Source: Gammaproteobacteria bacterium HGW-Gammaproteobacteria-2 (GTDB lineage Bacteria; Pseudomonadota; Gammaproteobacteria; Xanthomonadales; Xanthomonadaceae). Taken from it: 64,000 nucleotides of DNA. The stretch's first letter is position 1, and the number at the start of each line of letters is the position of its first letter. The translations under genes and the position numbers were made by a program. This document shows, piece by piece, positions 17,951-28,108 of this stretch. The stretch is taken from positions 1 to 64,000 of the forward strand of contig PGZE01000019.1 in the NCBI GenBank assembly GCA_002840015.1, in the 5' to 3' direction. The notes beneath the pieces were generated by a model. That model made no database searches. It saw nothing but the letters and a program-made list of their open reading frames with translations, and was not told where the DNA came from.

Positions 17951-18949
17951 TCAGGGCTCGCCAAGGGTCTCGGGCAACAGACCATCCACGAACGATTCGG
18001 CGTCGAAGGGGCGTAGATCTTCCATTCGCTCGCCGAGACCGATAAATCGCACCGGGAGACCGAACTCACGGGCCAACGCAAACACCACGCCGCCCTTGGC
18101 GCTACCGTCGAGCTTGCTGATCACCAGCCCGGTAACCCCGATTGCCTGCTGGAACTGGCGCAACTGACTGACTGCATTCTGCCCGGTGGTGCCATCGATA
18201 ACCATCAGCACTTCGTGTGGCGCACTGTCGTCGAGTTTGCCGAGTACACGCCTGACCTTGCCCAACTCCGCCATCAGCCCGGATTGGGTATGCAGCCGGC
18301 CGGCGGTATCGGCGATCAATACATCGATATCGCGAGCCTTGGCTGCCTGCAGCGCATCGAAAATCACCGCCGCCGGGTCGGCACCGTGGGTTTGCGCGGT
18401 AACCGGAATATCATTACGTGCACCCCAGACCTTGAGCTGCTCGACGGCGGCAGCGCGGAAGGTGTCACCGGCCGCCAGCATCACCCGCCGGCCTTCATCC
18501 TTCATTCGGTGCGCCAGCTTGCCGATGGTGGTGGTTTTGCCGGCGCCGTTGATGCCAACCATCAGGATGACAAATGGCCGATGCCCGCCTTGAATCAACA
18601 ACGGCTTTGAAACCGGCTCGAGCAGCGCTACCAATTGCCTGCGCAGCGCCAGGCGCAAGGCGTCAACATCGGCGTAAGCGCGCGATTTCAAACCCTCACG
18701 CAGGGTGGCAACCAGGGTTTGTGTTGCCAATACACCGACGTCGGCCAATAGCAGGGTAGTTTCGATATCATCAAGCAGTGACTCGTCAAGACGCGGGTTA
18801 CGCGCGAACAAGCTCGACAAGCCCCGCGCCATGCCACTGTCACGCAAACGCTCGCGCCACCCCTGGGCACCGGCTGCCGTAGGTTCAGGTTCGGCGGGTA
18901 ATGCTTCGGCAGGCGGCGCGGATTTGGTTTTTTTTATGAAGCCGAACAT
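17951..18949 (-). CDS. ftsY: Signal recognition particle receptor FtsY
   Basis: A 332-residue SRP GTPase that docks ribosome-SRP complexes at the membrane. It has the helical N domain and the G domain with GINGAGKTTTIGKLA, DTAGR and SKLDGSAKGG. The acidic A region is very short here (about residues 8-30). The ATG at 18949 gives the family start MFGFIKK. rsmD is divergent 57 bases upstream, a common arrangement in Gammaproteobacteria. Confidence 0.96.
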   Translation of the reverse strand: MFGFIKKTKSAPPAEALPAEPEPTAAGAQGWRERLRDSGMARGLSSLFARNPRLDESLLDDIETTLLLADVGVLATQTLVATLREGLKSRAYADVDALRLALRRQLVALLEPVSKPLLIQGGHRPFVILMVGINGAGKTTTIGKLAHRMKDEGRRVMLAAGDTFRAAAVEQLKVWGARNDIPVTAQTHGADPAAVIFDALQAAKARDIDVLIADTAGRLHTQSGLMAELGKVRRVLGKLDDSAPHEVLMVIDGTTGQNAVSQLRQFQQAIGVTGLVISKLDGSAKGGVVFALAREFGLPVRFIGLGERMEDLRPFDAESFVDGLLPETLGEP

Positions 18950-19006
18950 GGGATCACATATGCGGGAAAATACCGGCATGTTAGCACCGCAGGCAGTCCA
19001 CGCTCG

Positions 19007-19600
19007 ATGAGATCGAAGCCACCAGGCAAGGTTCGCATCATTGCCGGCACTTGGCGCAATTCGCGCCTTGATGTCGCTGATGTGCCCGGTTTGCGGCCGA
19101 CCCCGGAGCGGGTACGCGAGACGCTGTTCAACTGGTTGCAGCCGAGGCTGCCGGGGGCGTGCTGTCTTGACCTGTTCGCAGGTAGCGGCGCGTTGGGATT
19201 CGAGGCGGCATCGCGCGGGGCTGCGCACGTGGCGATGCTCGAGCGCGATGGCTCGCTGGTGCGAAATCTTCAGCAAGCCAAGGACCGCCTGCATGCCGAT
19301 CAGGTCGATGTCATTCATGCCGATGCGCTGGAGTGGCTCAATGTCGCACAAGGCCCCTTTGACATCGTGTTTATCGACCCGCCGTTTGCACAAAGCCTGT
19401 GGCAGCAAGTGCTGCCTGCGTTGCAGCGATTGCTGGCCGCAGACGCCAGAGTGCATGTCGAATCACCTCTGGCGACACATTGCCCGGTCCCTGCGCAATG
19501 GACCTTGCTGCGCGAAGGGCACACTCGCGATATGCGCCACGTTTTGTATGCCGCGTCCGCTGTCGGCCCTGTTACACTTGTGCCAGGGGAAGGGGAATAG
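19007..19600 (+). CDS. rsmD: 16S rRNA (guanine966-N2)-methyltransferase
   Basis: A 197-residue SAM-dependent enzyme that methylates G966 of 16S rRNA. The opening VRIIAGTWRNSRL, the SAM site LDLFAGSGALGFEA and the catalytic FIDPPF are typical. coaD begins 12 bases after its stop; the rsmD-coaD pair is conserved in many bacteria. Confidence 0.94.
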   Translation: MRSKPPGKVRIIAGTWRNSRLDVADVPGLRPTPERVRETLFNWLQPRLPGACCLDLFAGSGALGFEAASRGAAHVAMLERDGSLVRNLQQAKDRLHADQVDVIHADALEWLNVAQGPFDIVFIDPPFAQSLWQQVLPALQRLLAADARVHVESPLATHCPVPAQWTLLREGHTRDMRHVLYAASAVGPVTLVPGEGE

Positions 19601-20110
<510 letters not shown>

Positions 20111-20139
20111 TTTCGTTCCTGAGCCCTGAGGTGATAACC

Positions 20140-20631
20140 ATGACAACTAATAAAATCCGTTATTTCATGCTGGCGCTTGGATTGCTGTCCTTGACTGCCT
20201 GCAAAAAAGAAGAAGCAGCCGTGGTGCAGGCACCCGCCCCGCTGGTTGCGCCTACCAACAGCGATTCGATGGCGTGGCGCATGTACATGACCGAAGTGGT
20301 CAAGCGCAATCTGGCCGGAGTGACCGAGTCGCCGTTCATGTATTTTCTGCCGGCATCCGAGGGTGAGGACGCTGCCGGCGAATATGATCGCCAGCTGGAA
20401 AACGTGCAGAACGTAGTGCAACGCACCGTGCTGCCGGGCAATATGCTGGCGTTTGGCTCCCCGAATTCGGAAAAGATGGCCGAATTGATCGAGGAGGCAT
20501 TCGCCGACGCCCCGTCCGACAGCATGAAGGATGTGCGTGTTCTGTTCATCGGCACGGTAGAGCAGGGTGAGCGTGTCCGTGCCGCAGTCGAGCCGACCGG
20601 TGCGATATTCGTGTTGCATGAGTTGAAGTAA
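20140..20631 (+). CDS. Putative lipoprotein of unknown function
   Basis: A 163-residue protein whose signal ends in LLSLTACKK, a good lipobox. The mature part is soluble and resembles an uncharacterised lipoprotein seen beside coaD in Lysobacterales. It has the stretch SPFMYFLP and a helix SEKMAELIEEAF. The ATG at 20140 is 29 bases after coaD; an in-frame start inside coaD would precede the signal peptide. No function can be given. Confidence 0.72.
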   Translation: MTTNKIRYFMLALGLLSLTACKKEEAAVVQAPAPLVAPTNSDSMAWRMYMTEVVKRNLAGVTESPFMYFLPASEGEDAAGEYDRQLENVQNVVQRTVLPGNMLAFGSPNSEKMAELIEEAFADAPSDSMKDVRVLFIGTVEQGERVRAAVEPTGAIFVLHELK

Positions 20632-20796
20632 GCTTGGTGAATTGTCAGGCCGGCCTGCGCGGAAGGTGTCTCGTCGTGGGTCGGCACAAGCGTAGCGGCG
20701 CCGACAGCAGATTTCGCTATTGCCATCTCGGCCCGCTGCGTCTGAGCCGATATGCATTGGCCGAGAAGGTGGCAAGCCCGCCGGGCATGGTGTGTA

Positions 20797-21051
20797 GTGG
20801 CACTTAAAATCAACGAGTTATGCATTAACTGCGACGTATGCGAGCCGGCTTGCCCGAACAACGCAATAAGTCAGGGTGAAGCGATCTACACGATCAATCC
20901 GGCCCGCTGTACCGAATGCGTTGGTCATTTCGATGAGCCGCAATGTGTGGTGGTGTGCCCGGTCGAGTGTATCGATCTTGATCCTGAATGCGTGGAATCG
21001 TCGGCACAATTGCAAAGCAAATATCTGTCCTTGACCGGAGAAAAAGGATGA
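20797..21051 (+). CDS. yfhL: YfhL-type 2[4Fe-4S] ferredoxin
   Basis: An 84-residue ferredoxin. The first cluster uses CINCDVCEPACP and the second CTECVGHFDEPQCVVVCP, with the extended spacing typical of the YfhL/Allochromatium type. The start is not certain: the GTG at 20797 gives the family sequence MALKINELC but has a weak ribosome site. It overlaps ggt by four bases. The rsmD-coaD-yfhL order supports the name. Confidence 0.9.
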   Translation: MALKINELCINCDVCEPACPNNAISQGEAIYTINPARCTECVGHFDEPQCVVVCPVECIDLDPECVESSAQLQSKYLSLTGEKG

Positions 21052-22781
21052 AGCAACACGTGCGTTGGTTGTTGCTGGGTTTGTTGTGGCTGACATTTGC
21101 CGTTTCCGTTTCGGCTGCCGATGCTGGGCTTTCGCGGCCGGTGCTGCCAAAGCAAGTGGCGGTTGCCAGTGCCAACAACCAGGCAACGGATGCGGGTCTT
21201 GAAGTGCTTGCCGCTGGTGGCAATGCATTTGATGCTGCGGTTGCGGTCAGCGCCACCCTGGGCCTGGTTGAACCGGAAAGCTCGGGGCTTGGCGGCGGCG
21301 CTTTCATGCTGCTGCATGTCGCACACGACAACCGCGACGTGTTCATCGATGCGCGTGAAAGGGCGCCTGCTGCGGCAACACGCGACATGTATCTTGATGC
21401 GCAGGGCAACCCCAATCGTGATCTGGCAGTCAATGGGCCGCTTGCCGCTGGCATCCCGGGGTTGCCGGCTGGCCTCGTTCATCTGGCAAAAAAGTACGGG
21501 CGATTGCCTTTGTCGCGTTCATTGGCACCGGCCATTCGCCTGGCCAATGAGGGCTGGATTTTCAGCAGTAAAAACGAATCCATGCTGGGATTTCGCAAGG
21601 ATGTGCTGGCACGTTCGCCGGCAGCCGCAAAATTGTTTTTGCCTGGCGGTGAGGTGCCGAAGGCAGGTACTCGCATGCGCAATCCCGATTACGCACGTAC
21701 CCTGCAACTTTTGGCAAAGCAGGGGGCCGATGGTTTTTATCGCGGCGCTTTTGCGCGCAAGTTGGCGAGTGGCGTACGCAAGGCCGGCGGTATCTGGAGC
21801 GAAGCCGATCTGGCTGATTATCAGGTGGTCGAGCGCGAGCCGATCCGGATAACGCATCGGGGTTACCAGTTGGTCACCGTACCGCCGCCGTCTTCCGGTG
21901 GTGTTGCGTTGGCGGAAATACTCAATGTCCTTTCTGGTTATGACTATCCGGCGATGACGCGTGCGGATCGCATTCACGTGATCGTCGAGGCGATGCGCCG
22001 CGCCTATCGTGATCGCTCGATTTACCTGGGCGACCCGGATTTCTTCAAGGTGCCGCTCGCGCTGCTCACCAGTGCCGACTACGCGGCTGGGCTTCGTGCG
22101 GGTATCAGCCCAAGCCATGCAACGCCAAGCATCCTGCTGCCGGGCGTGGGCGAGGGCAGCGAGCGGGTGGAGACCACGCACTATTCGATTGTCGATTCCG
22201 AAGGCAATCTGGTGGCCACCACGCAGACGGTAAACCTGCCATACGGCAACGCGTTTGCTGTGGCTGGCACCGGGTTTTTGCTCAACAACGAGATGGATGA
22301 TTTTTCGGTCAAGCCCGGCGTGCCCAATGCCTTCGGCCTGGTTGGTGATGACGCCAACGCCATCGCGCCGGGCAAACGTCCGTTATCGTCAATGACGCCC
22401 AGTTTCCTGGTGGGTCACAACAAGGTGTCTGCAATCGGCACCCCTGGTGGCAGCCGCATCATCACCATGGTGTTGCTCGGTCTGCTTGAATTGATGGATG
22501 GCGGCAGCGCACAAGCGGCAACCGATCTGCCTCGTTATCATCACCAATATTTGCCCGATGTGATCTCGGCAGAAACGGGTGCATTGAGCGCCGTTGAGAT
22601 TCAGGGTTTGCAGGCCAAGGGCCATGTAGTCACGGTTGAGTCACGCACTTGGGGCAATATGCAGATTGTGACCTGGGATCAGGGCAACGGCGGCGTGGAA
22701 GCGGGCAGCGATGGCCGCTGGCAGGGTGTTGGCAAGGCTGCTACCGGTGATGTTCCTGCCGAAGCCGCGATATTTCGTTGA
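21048..22781 (+). CDS. ggt: Gamma-glutamyltransferase, periplasmic
   Basis: A 577-residue exported proenzyme that splits itself into two chains and hydrolyses or transfers the gamma-glutamyl group of glutathione. The signal peptide covers about residues 1-24. The self-cleavage nucleophile is Thr376 in ETTHYSIVD, and RERAPAAATRDM holds the glutamate-binding arginine. GGAGAAAAAGG precedes the ATG, and the start overlaps yfhL by four bases, so the two are coupled. Confidence 0.94.
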   Translation: MKQHVRWLLLGLLWLTFAVSVSAADAGLSRPVLPKQVAVASANNQATDAGLEVLAAGGNAFDAAVAVSATLGLVEPESSGLGGGAFMLLHVAHDNRDVFIDARERAPAAATRDMYLDAQGNPNRDLAVNGPLAAGIPGLPAGLVHLAKKYGRLPLSRSLAPAIRLANEGWIFSSKNESMLGFRKDVLARSPAAAKLFLPGGEVPKAGTRMRNPDYARTLQLLAKQGADGFYRGAFARKLASGVRKAGGIWSEADLADYQVVEREPIRITHRGYQLVTVPPPSSGGVALAEILNVLSGYDYPAMTRADRIHVIVEAMRRAYRDRSIYLGDPDFFKVPLALLTSADYAAGLRAGISPSHATPSILLPGVGEGSERVETTHYSIVDSEGNLVATTQTVNLPYGNAFAVAGTGFLLNNEMDDFSVKPGVPNAFGLVGDDANAIAPGKRPLSSMTPSFLVGHNKVSAIGTPGGSRIITMVLLGLLELMDGGSAQAATDLPRYHHQYLPDVISAETGALSAVEIQGLQAKGHVVTVESRTWGNMQIVTWDQGNGGVEAGSDGRWQGVGKAATGDVPAEAAIFR

Positions 22782-22794
22782 GATGGCATGAATC

Positions 22795-23673
22795 ATGAGC
22801 GTGCGTCTATTTTCAGTGCTCGGCAACTCGCAACGTCTGGACGGCGGCGCGATGTTCGGCAATGTGCCAAAAGCAATGTGGTCGCAATGGCTGCCGGCTG
22901 ACGCTGAAAACCGCGTTAGCTTGGCCTGTCGTGCGCTTTACGCCGATGGTCTGGCCGGCAAGCGGGTTCTGTTCGAAACCGGCATTGGTGCATTCTTCGA
23001 GCCCAAACTGCGCGCGCGTTATGGTGTGCTCGAAGAGCGTCATGTATTGCTCGATAACCTTGACGCAATCGGGGTGAGCCACGCGGATATTGATGTGGTG
23101 GTGCTGAGCCACTTGCACTTCGATCATGCCGGTGGCTTGCTTGCGCCATGGCAAGAAAACACGCCGCCATGCTTGCTGTTTCCGAATGCATGTTTTGTGG
23201 TCGGCGCCGAGCATTGGCAGCGTGCAGTGAATCCGCACCCGCGTGATCGCGCCAGTTTCATTCCCGAGTTGATGCCGTTGCTGGAGCAATCTGGTCGGCT
23301 TGAATTGGTTGACGGCGCGCATTGTCAGGCGTTGGGTGAGTCGGTGCGTTTTCATTACAGCCAGGGTCATACCCCAGGGCTGATGCTCTCGGAGCTCGTC
23401 GCTGCGCAAGGTGGCATGTTGTTTTGTGCGGATTTGATTCCCGGCATGGCTTGGATCCATGTGCCGGTTTCGATGGGCTATGATCGTTTTCCTGAGCAAT
23501 TGATCGAAGAAAAGCGCGCATTGCTCGATGAGTTGCTGCAACGTGGAGTGCGATTGTTTTTCACTCACGACCCGGAGTTTGCCTGCGCGTCGATTGTTCG
23601 GGATGCCAAGAGTCGTTACCAAGGCGCCAACGCGCACGCGCAGTTGCACGGGTTTGAGTTGACAACACGATGA
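22795..23673 (+). CDS. MBL-fold metallo-hydrolase
   Basis: A 292-residue protein with the metal-binding motif [11 protein letters not shown], a later His (QGHTPG) and Asp (CADLIPGM), and a C-terminal [10 protein letters not shown]-like site ([10 protein letters not shown]). This is the order seen in lactonase- and glyoxalase-like MBL enzymes, which bind two metal ions. It lies 13 bases after ggt. The substrate is not evident. Confidence 0.9.
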   Translation: MSVRLFSVLGNSQRLDGGAMFGNVPKAMWSQWLPADAENRVSLACRALYADGLAGKRVLFETGIGAFFEPKLRARYGVLEERHVLLDNLDAIGVSHADIDVVVLSHLHFDHAGGLLAPWQENTPPCLLFPNACFVVGAEHWQRAVNPHPRDRASFIPELMPLLEQSGRLELVDGAHCQALGESVRFHYSQGHTPGLMLSELVAAQGGMLFCADLIPGMAWIHVPVSMGYDRFPEQLIEEKRALLDELLQRGVRLFFTHDPEFACASIVRDAKSRYQGANAHAQLHGFELTTR

Positions 23674-24434
23674 CCGCCAACTTTGTGCGCTTTGCCCGGT
23701 TGTTGTGTTTGCTGCTGCTGTCGGCGGTAACTCTTGCGCAACCGGCCACCGAATCCGCAAAGCTTGACGTGGTGGCTGGTGAGCTGGCTGCCAGTGAACC
23801 ACTGATTGACCCGGAGTTCGGGATTGCCGTGCGCGCACTGGGGTTGCGACGAACTGTCGAAATGTGGCAATGGCAATTGCTCGCGGATGCGGAGCCGGGT
23901 GCTATACGCTATCAAGCAATATGGTCGCAACAGCCGATCGCTTCCGTCGATTTCGATCCCGAACATCGAAACCCGGCGATGCCATTCATGTCGGCGCAAT
24001 GGTTGTCGGGCAGTGCGCTGCTGAACGGACAACCGGTCAGCCCGGCGTTGCTGCAAACACTGGATGGCTGGCAGGCGCAAGCAGCCCAAATTGATTTGTT
24101 GCCCGAAAATCTTGCCGCAATCTTTCGTGTTGAAGACGGACAGTTGTTTTCCGGCAATGCCAGCGAGCAACCGCAAATCGGTGATTTGCGTGTTTCATGG
24201 CAATCGCTGCCCTCCGGGCCTGTGCGCGGCCTGGTGCTGCTCAACGATGCCGGCTTGGCGATGGGTGAAGGTGGTGGACTGATTCGTGGCATGGACGTGA
24301 CAACCGAACTGCCAGGCTTGGTGCAGGGCGCACGCCCTGGCGCTGATCTGGCGTGGTGGCTGCTGGCCGGGCTGTTACTCTTCTTGGCTTTTCTGCTGTT
24401 GGTTGTGCTCCGCCGTGTGCGCCAACAAAATTAA
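23670..24434 (+). CDS. TMEM43-like membrane protein
   Basis: A 254-residue protein with a signal-like first helix and a C-terminal membrane helix (about residues 226-247). The soluble part reads [24 protein letters not shown] and [13 protein letters not shown], which matches the conserved region of TMEM43 (LUMA), a family also present in some bacteria. It has fewer predicted membrane helices than animal TMEM43, which has four. It overlaps the MBL gene by four bases. The bacterial function is unknown. Confidence 0.72.
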   Translation: MTANFVRFARLLCLLLLSAVTLAQPATESAKLDVVAGELAASEPLIDPEFGIAVRALGLRRTVEMWQWQLLADAEPGAIRYQAIWSQQPIASVDFDPEHRNPAMPFMSAQWLSGSALLNGQPVSPALLQTLDGWQAQAAQIDLLPENLAAIFRVEDGQLFSGNASEQPQIGDLRVSWQSLPSGPVRGLVLLNDAGLAMGEGGGLIRGMDVTTELPGLVQGARPGADLAWWLLAGLLLFLAFLLLVVLRRVRQQN

Positions 24435-24449
24435 CTTCGGGTGTAGCCC

Positions 24450-25856
24450 ATGCGTTTGAGTGCCAACGATTTGGCTGTATCACGGCGCCGTTTTTTGCTT
24501 GCCGGCGGCAGTCTCGCTGCAACACTGGGGCTGGGCCGTGTGGGTGAGTTGCTGGCCAGTGCCGGCGACCCGAGCAACCGTAAAAGTGCTGGCTATGGGC
24601 CGCTTGCGCCGGTTAGTGACCTCACTACCGGCCTGCCGTTATTGACTCTGCCAGCTGGATTTGCTTATCGCAGTTTCGGTTGGGCTGGTGATGCTCTGCT
24701 TGGCGGTGGAGTGTGCCCGGATGCCCATGACGGCATGGGCGTTGTTGCTGCCGATGGCGAGGTGATTACCCTGGTGCGCAATCATGAAATTGTCCGCGCC
24801 AGTGGCACTTTCGCACCTGCTGCGGCGAGTTACGATCCATTGTGTGCGGGCGGTACGGTTACTCTTCGTTACGACAGTGCGCGCGGTGAAGTGCTGACAG
24901 CCACACCGTCGCTTTCCGGCACCCTGCAAAACTGCGCCGGAGGCGTTACGCCCTGGGGGTCGTGGTTGAGTTGCGAAGAGTTTGTATCGCGCGCGGGCAC
25001 TTCCTCGATGCTGCAAGATGGTCAGCGTGTATTGGCCCGCGATCACGGCTTTGTATTTGAAGTGCCTGCAGAAGGATTTTCCAACGCCGAGCCCATCATC
25101 GGCATGGGACAGTTCCGCCACGAAGCCGCCAGCGTTCATGCCATCAGCGGTATCGCATATCTGACAGAAGATCATGCTCCTGATGCGGGTTTTTATCGTT
25201 TTATCCCGCATGTTGCGGGTAATCTGCATGGCGGTGGCCGCCTGCAAATGCTGGCAGTCAAAGGGCAGACGGATTTGCGCCGTGGCATGCGCGTGGGCGC
25301 GCTGCTGCCAGTGCATTGGGTCGATATTGAGCATCCTGAGCGTGGCATCGATGCTGAGGGTGGTATTACCGGCGTGCTCAATCAGGGAGTGGCTGCGGGT
25401 GGATCGCGCTTTACCCGCCTGGAGGGCTGCATCGCAACCGATGCGGTGGTGTATTTCACCTCGACGGATGGTGGCGATCTGGCGGCAGGGCAGGTGTGGG
25501 GCTATTACCCGGATCGGCAAGTGCTGGTGTTGATTTATGAATCCACAGATCGAGCCGTGCTCGATTACCCCGATAATGTGGTGCTCAGCCCACGTGGCGG
25601 ATTGTTGCTGTGCCAGGACTCTGCACGTGATGCGGTCGTGGAAAAGTTGCACGGGCTAACTGCGCAGGGCGAGTTATTCGAGTTCGCCGGCAACAATGTG
25701 GTGCTCAATGGTGAGCGCGGTTTTGTTGGCGATTTTCGCGCCCAGGAGTGGGCTGGGGCCTGTTTTTCTCCCGACGGACGATGGTTGTTTGCCAATATCT
25801 ATCGTCCTGGTTTCAGTGTTGCCATTACCGGCCCGTGGCAGATGGGCTTGATCTGA
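24450..25856 (+). CDS. PhoX-family (DUF839) Tat-exported protein
   Basis: A 468-residue protein with a twin-arginine signal (VSRRRFLLAGG). The body has DAHDGMGVV, LVRNHE, GGTVTLRYD, TPWGSWLSCEE and RHEAASVH, the signature set of PhoX/DUF839 beta-propeller proteins. PhoX is a calcium- and iron-dependent alkaline phosphatase, but many relatives are untested. It starts 15 bases after the TMEM43-like gene, in the same operon. Confidence 0.88.
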   Translation: MRLSANDLAVSRRRFLLAGGSLAATLGLGRVGELLASAGDPSNRKSAGYGPLAPVSDLTTGLPLLTLPAGFAYRSFGWAGDALLGGGVCPDAHDGMGVVAADGEVITLVRNHEIVRASGTFAPAAASYDPLCAGGTVTLRYDSARGEVLTATPSLSGTLQNCAGGVTPWGSWLSCEEFVSRAGTSSMLQDGQRVLARDHGFVFEVPAEGFSNAEPIIGMGQFRHEAASVHAISGIAYLTEDHAPDAGFYRFIPHVAGNLHGGGRLQMLAVKGQTDLRRGMRVGALLPVHWVDIEHPERGIDAEGGITGVLNQGVAAGGSRFTRLEGCIATDAVVYFTSTDGGDLAAGQVWGYYPDRQVLVLIYESTDRAVLDYPDNVVLSPRGGLLLCQDSARDAVVEKLHGLTAQGELFEFAGNNVVLNGERGFVGDFRAQEWAGACFSPDGRWLFANIYRPGFSVAITGPWQMGLI

Positions 25857-25866
25857 GGAGTTATCC

Positions 25867-26250
25867 ATGCAACTGACTGCTTCCATTTACGTAGCCCTAT
25901 CGGCACTTTTGGTGCTGGCATTGGCGGCGCAAGTCATCCTCTTGCGTCGCAGCAAGCGTATCGGCCTCGGTGATGGCGGCGACACCCGTCTTGCCTGCGC
26001 CATCCGCGCCCATGCCAACGCGTTGGAAAACCTGCCGCTGGTGCTGTTGCTGCTGGTCTTGTTTGAACTGGGAGGCGCCGGCTCAACCGCGATACACGCG
26101 TACGGTGCCACTCTGCTGTTCGCTCGGCTTTGGCACTGCGTGGGCCTTTCCGGGTCAGCTGGTACGTCGGCAGGGCGCTTTTACGGCACGGTTTTGACGT
26201 GGCTTGTATTGATCGGATTAAGCACGCAGTTGCTGATCAAGGCGATCTGA
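25867..26250 (+). CDS. MAPEG family membrane protein
   Basis: A 127-residue protein with four hydrophobic helices and the MAPEG signature RAHANALENLPL. Members act on glutathione conjugates or lipid hydroperoxides in the membrane. It is 10 bases after the PhoX-like gene and ends the ggt operon, so two glutathione-related functions share one transcript. Confidence 0.88.
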   Translation: MQLTASIYVALSALLVLALAAQVILLRRSKRIGLGDGGDTRLACAIRAHANALENLPLVLLLLVLFELGGAGSTAIHAYGATLLFARLWHCVGLSGSAGTSAGRFYGTVLTWLVLIGLSTQLLIKAI

Positions 26251-26254
26251 GCGA

Positions 26255-26280
26255 CTCGCTGTAGCCATTGCCACAGCGAG
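26255..26280. terminator. Hairpin between MAPEG and Crp/Fnr genes
   Basis: CTCGCTGT (26255-26262) pairs exactly with ACAGCGAG (26273-26280) around a ten-base loop, followed by a short T-rich stretch (CTTGTTTG). It sits between two convergent genes and could serve both. Confidence 0.6.
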
Positions 26281-26310
26281 CGCTTGTTTGCTGGCTGGGC
26301 GCTGCAAGAA

Positions 26311-26988
26311 TCAGCGAACCGGATCGATCGGTGTCAGTAAATTGATGGTGCCGCGGCCAAGCTCGATGCTGCCGGACTTTTCCATGGTCTTGAGCAGGCG
26401 ACTGATCACCTCGCGGGTGCTGCCCAGCTCGTGGGCAAGCTCTTGATGGGTGACGCGGATATTGGTCGAGCCTGAAGCGCGCACAACATCTTCAAGGTGC
26501 CGTTCAATGCGCGTTTGCAGGCGCTCGAAGGTGACTTCTTCGACCAGGCTCAGCATTTTGATGACATAACTGGACATCGAGCCCATCACAAAGGTGCGGA
26601 AGCCCGTTGAATGCGCCAGTAACCGCTCGAAATGCACTGCGGGTATGCGCAGCACCAGCACATCACCTTCGCCGGCAACATCCGCGTAAAGGCGGTTGCG
26701 CGCACTCATGAATGCCAGGCTGAGCATGCACATCTCGCCTGCGCGCACGCGATACATGCTGAAGATCCGGCCATCATCGGAACGAGAACGCACTTTCAGT
26801 GTGCCGGAAAGTACAAGCCCGAAATGTTCGACATCGTCGCTGCACATATTCATTGATGCGCCATCGGGCAGGCGCATCACGTGCGCTGCTTCGATCGCCG
26901 CCAGCCATGCGGTATCGGAAATCTGTGCCAATCCCGGCGTGGACCGGGCAAGCTGTTTGGCATTGAATGTTTCCACTTCGTCTCTCAT
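26311..26988 (-). CDS. Crp/Fnr-family transcriptional regulator
   Basis: About 225 residues. An N-terminal cyclic-nucleotide-type beta barrel is followed by a dimer helix and a C-terminal winged helix-turn-helix (THQELAHELGSTREVISRLLK). Only two cysteines are present (MNMC and GEMCML), too few for an FNR iron-sulfur cluster. A haem- or ligand-type sensor is more likely. The ATG at 26988 is my choice; an in-frame start at 27036 would add 16 residues. Its targets are unknown. Confidence 0.88.
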   Translation of the reverse strand: MRDEVETFNAKQLARSTPGLAQISDTAWLAAIEAAHVMRLPDGASMNMCSDDVEHFGLVLSGTLKVRSRSDDGRIFSMYRVRAGEMCMLSLAFMSARNRLYADVAGEGDVLVLRIPAVHFERLLAHSTGFRTFVMGSMSSYVIKMLSLVEEVTFERLQTRIERHLEDVVRASGSTNIRVTHQELAHELGSTREVISRLLKTMEKSGSIELGRGTINLLTPIDPVR

Positions 26989-27219
26989 CGGTAACGCCCC
27001 TGTTGCGATACGACGTGCAGCGTGGTCCAACAACAATCAAACGGCCCCCGCCGCTTGACTCCATCTGACTGAGAGTGGGCCTTTCAATGTAATTTCGGCT
27101 TGTCTCATCATGCAAAACCTTGTCTGCTCAAGCAGACCCATCGTGCTCCGAATGTCAGATCAAACGCCAATCCTTACTGTTTACGGCCATTCACAGTCAA
27201 TGCAAAGTGCGCGATAACT

Positions 27220-27705
27220 TCACTCGCTACACCACGGCGTAGCAGGATCCGTGCCAGAAGGCCGGGCAAAGCCTTTTTCGAGCAGGGCATCGACCAGGCT
27301 TCCTTGCTCGGTGTAAGCCACGGCAACGGCATTCTCGCTGGCTGTGTCGGCCATCTCGATGTTGTGAACTTCGCTCGATTCAGCGCCTTTGAAGAAGGAT
27401 TGGGTGAATGCCTTGGCCTTGGCCGCAAGTTTTTGCTCGCAGGCAGGAGCGCGGATGCCGTCACTTGGAATATCGATACCCGGCTGGGTTATGACAAAGT
27501 TGCGTTCAAAGCCTGGCCACACCGCCGCATTGACGTAAAACGTCTTCGCATCGCGAACTTCGATAACTGCGATTGGATACACACCGGGATAAGCAATAAA
27601 GCTCGCAGCCAGTGATGATGCTGCAAATCCCAAGGCGGCTACGGTGAAGAGTGCGCGTCTAGTCTTCGCATAAGCAAATGAGGAAGTTGACACATTACTG
27701 GACAT
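27220..27705 (-). CDS. Exported SNase-like protein, probably inactive
   Basis: A 161-residue protein with a signal-like hydrophobic stretch (about residues 17-35). The rest follows the thermonuclease fold: IEVRDAKTFYVNA, GIDIPSDG, CEQKLAAKAKAFTQ and a final LLEKGFARP. At the usual catalytic GIDTPE site it has GIDIPS, and the pair of arginines is not obvious, so nuclease activity is doubtful. The two cysteines could form a disulfide. It stands alone between spacers. Confidence 0.65.
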   Translation of the reverse strand: MSSNVSTSSFAYAKTRRALFTVAALGFAASSLAASFIAYPGVYPIAVIEVRDAKTFYVNAAVWPGFERNFVITQPGIDIPSDGIRAPACEQKLAAKAKAFTQSFFKGAESSEVHNIEMADTASENAVAVAYTEQGSLVDALLEKGFARPSGTDPATPWCSE

Positions 27706-28108
27706 TGGATGACCCCCCTGCGCATTACCCGACCGTATCGGCAGGCTTGCGCATTACTTGAATGATTTCGATATGCAACGATGTGCGGGCGCACCAATCC
27801 ATGGTTCGAGCGACTTCCCCGTCGCTTTCGCATACATGCTTCCAGTGGGGAGCGTACGGATAACCCGCGATGCGCGTATGTGACCCATATCACCAAACCA
27901 GGCATGCACGTGTTGGCGCTATCGGCAGGTGTTCGTGGCCAACGATACGGCCCAAAATTTTCCAGTGGGTGCGAAATCAACAACAGCATTAAAATAGCGT
28001 GGTAATTGAGATGTTTTCATGACGAAAGATGATGATTGATCGCGCTCGGCACGGTAGTGCCATAGGTCATTGCTCTACACTTGGGCTTTGCAAACACACA
28101 CAATCGCT
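27706..28108. other. Intergenic region without a clear gene
   Basis: These 403 bases between the SNase-like and acyltransferase genes hold no reading frame with protein-like composition and a ribosome site. The right third is AT-richer than the surroundings and probably carries the acyltransferase promoter. I see no strong hairpin or repeat. Confidence 0.5.

Noticed and set aside
26311-26988. An FNR-type oxygen sensor
   Set aside because: The protein has only two cysteines, too few and wrongly placed for the 4Fe-4S cluster.
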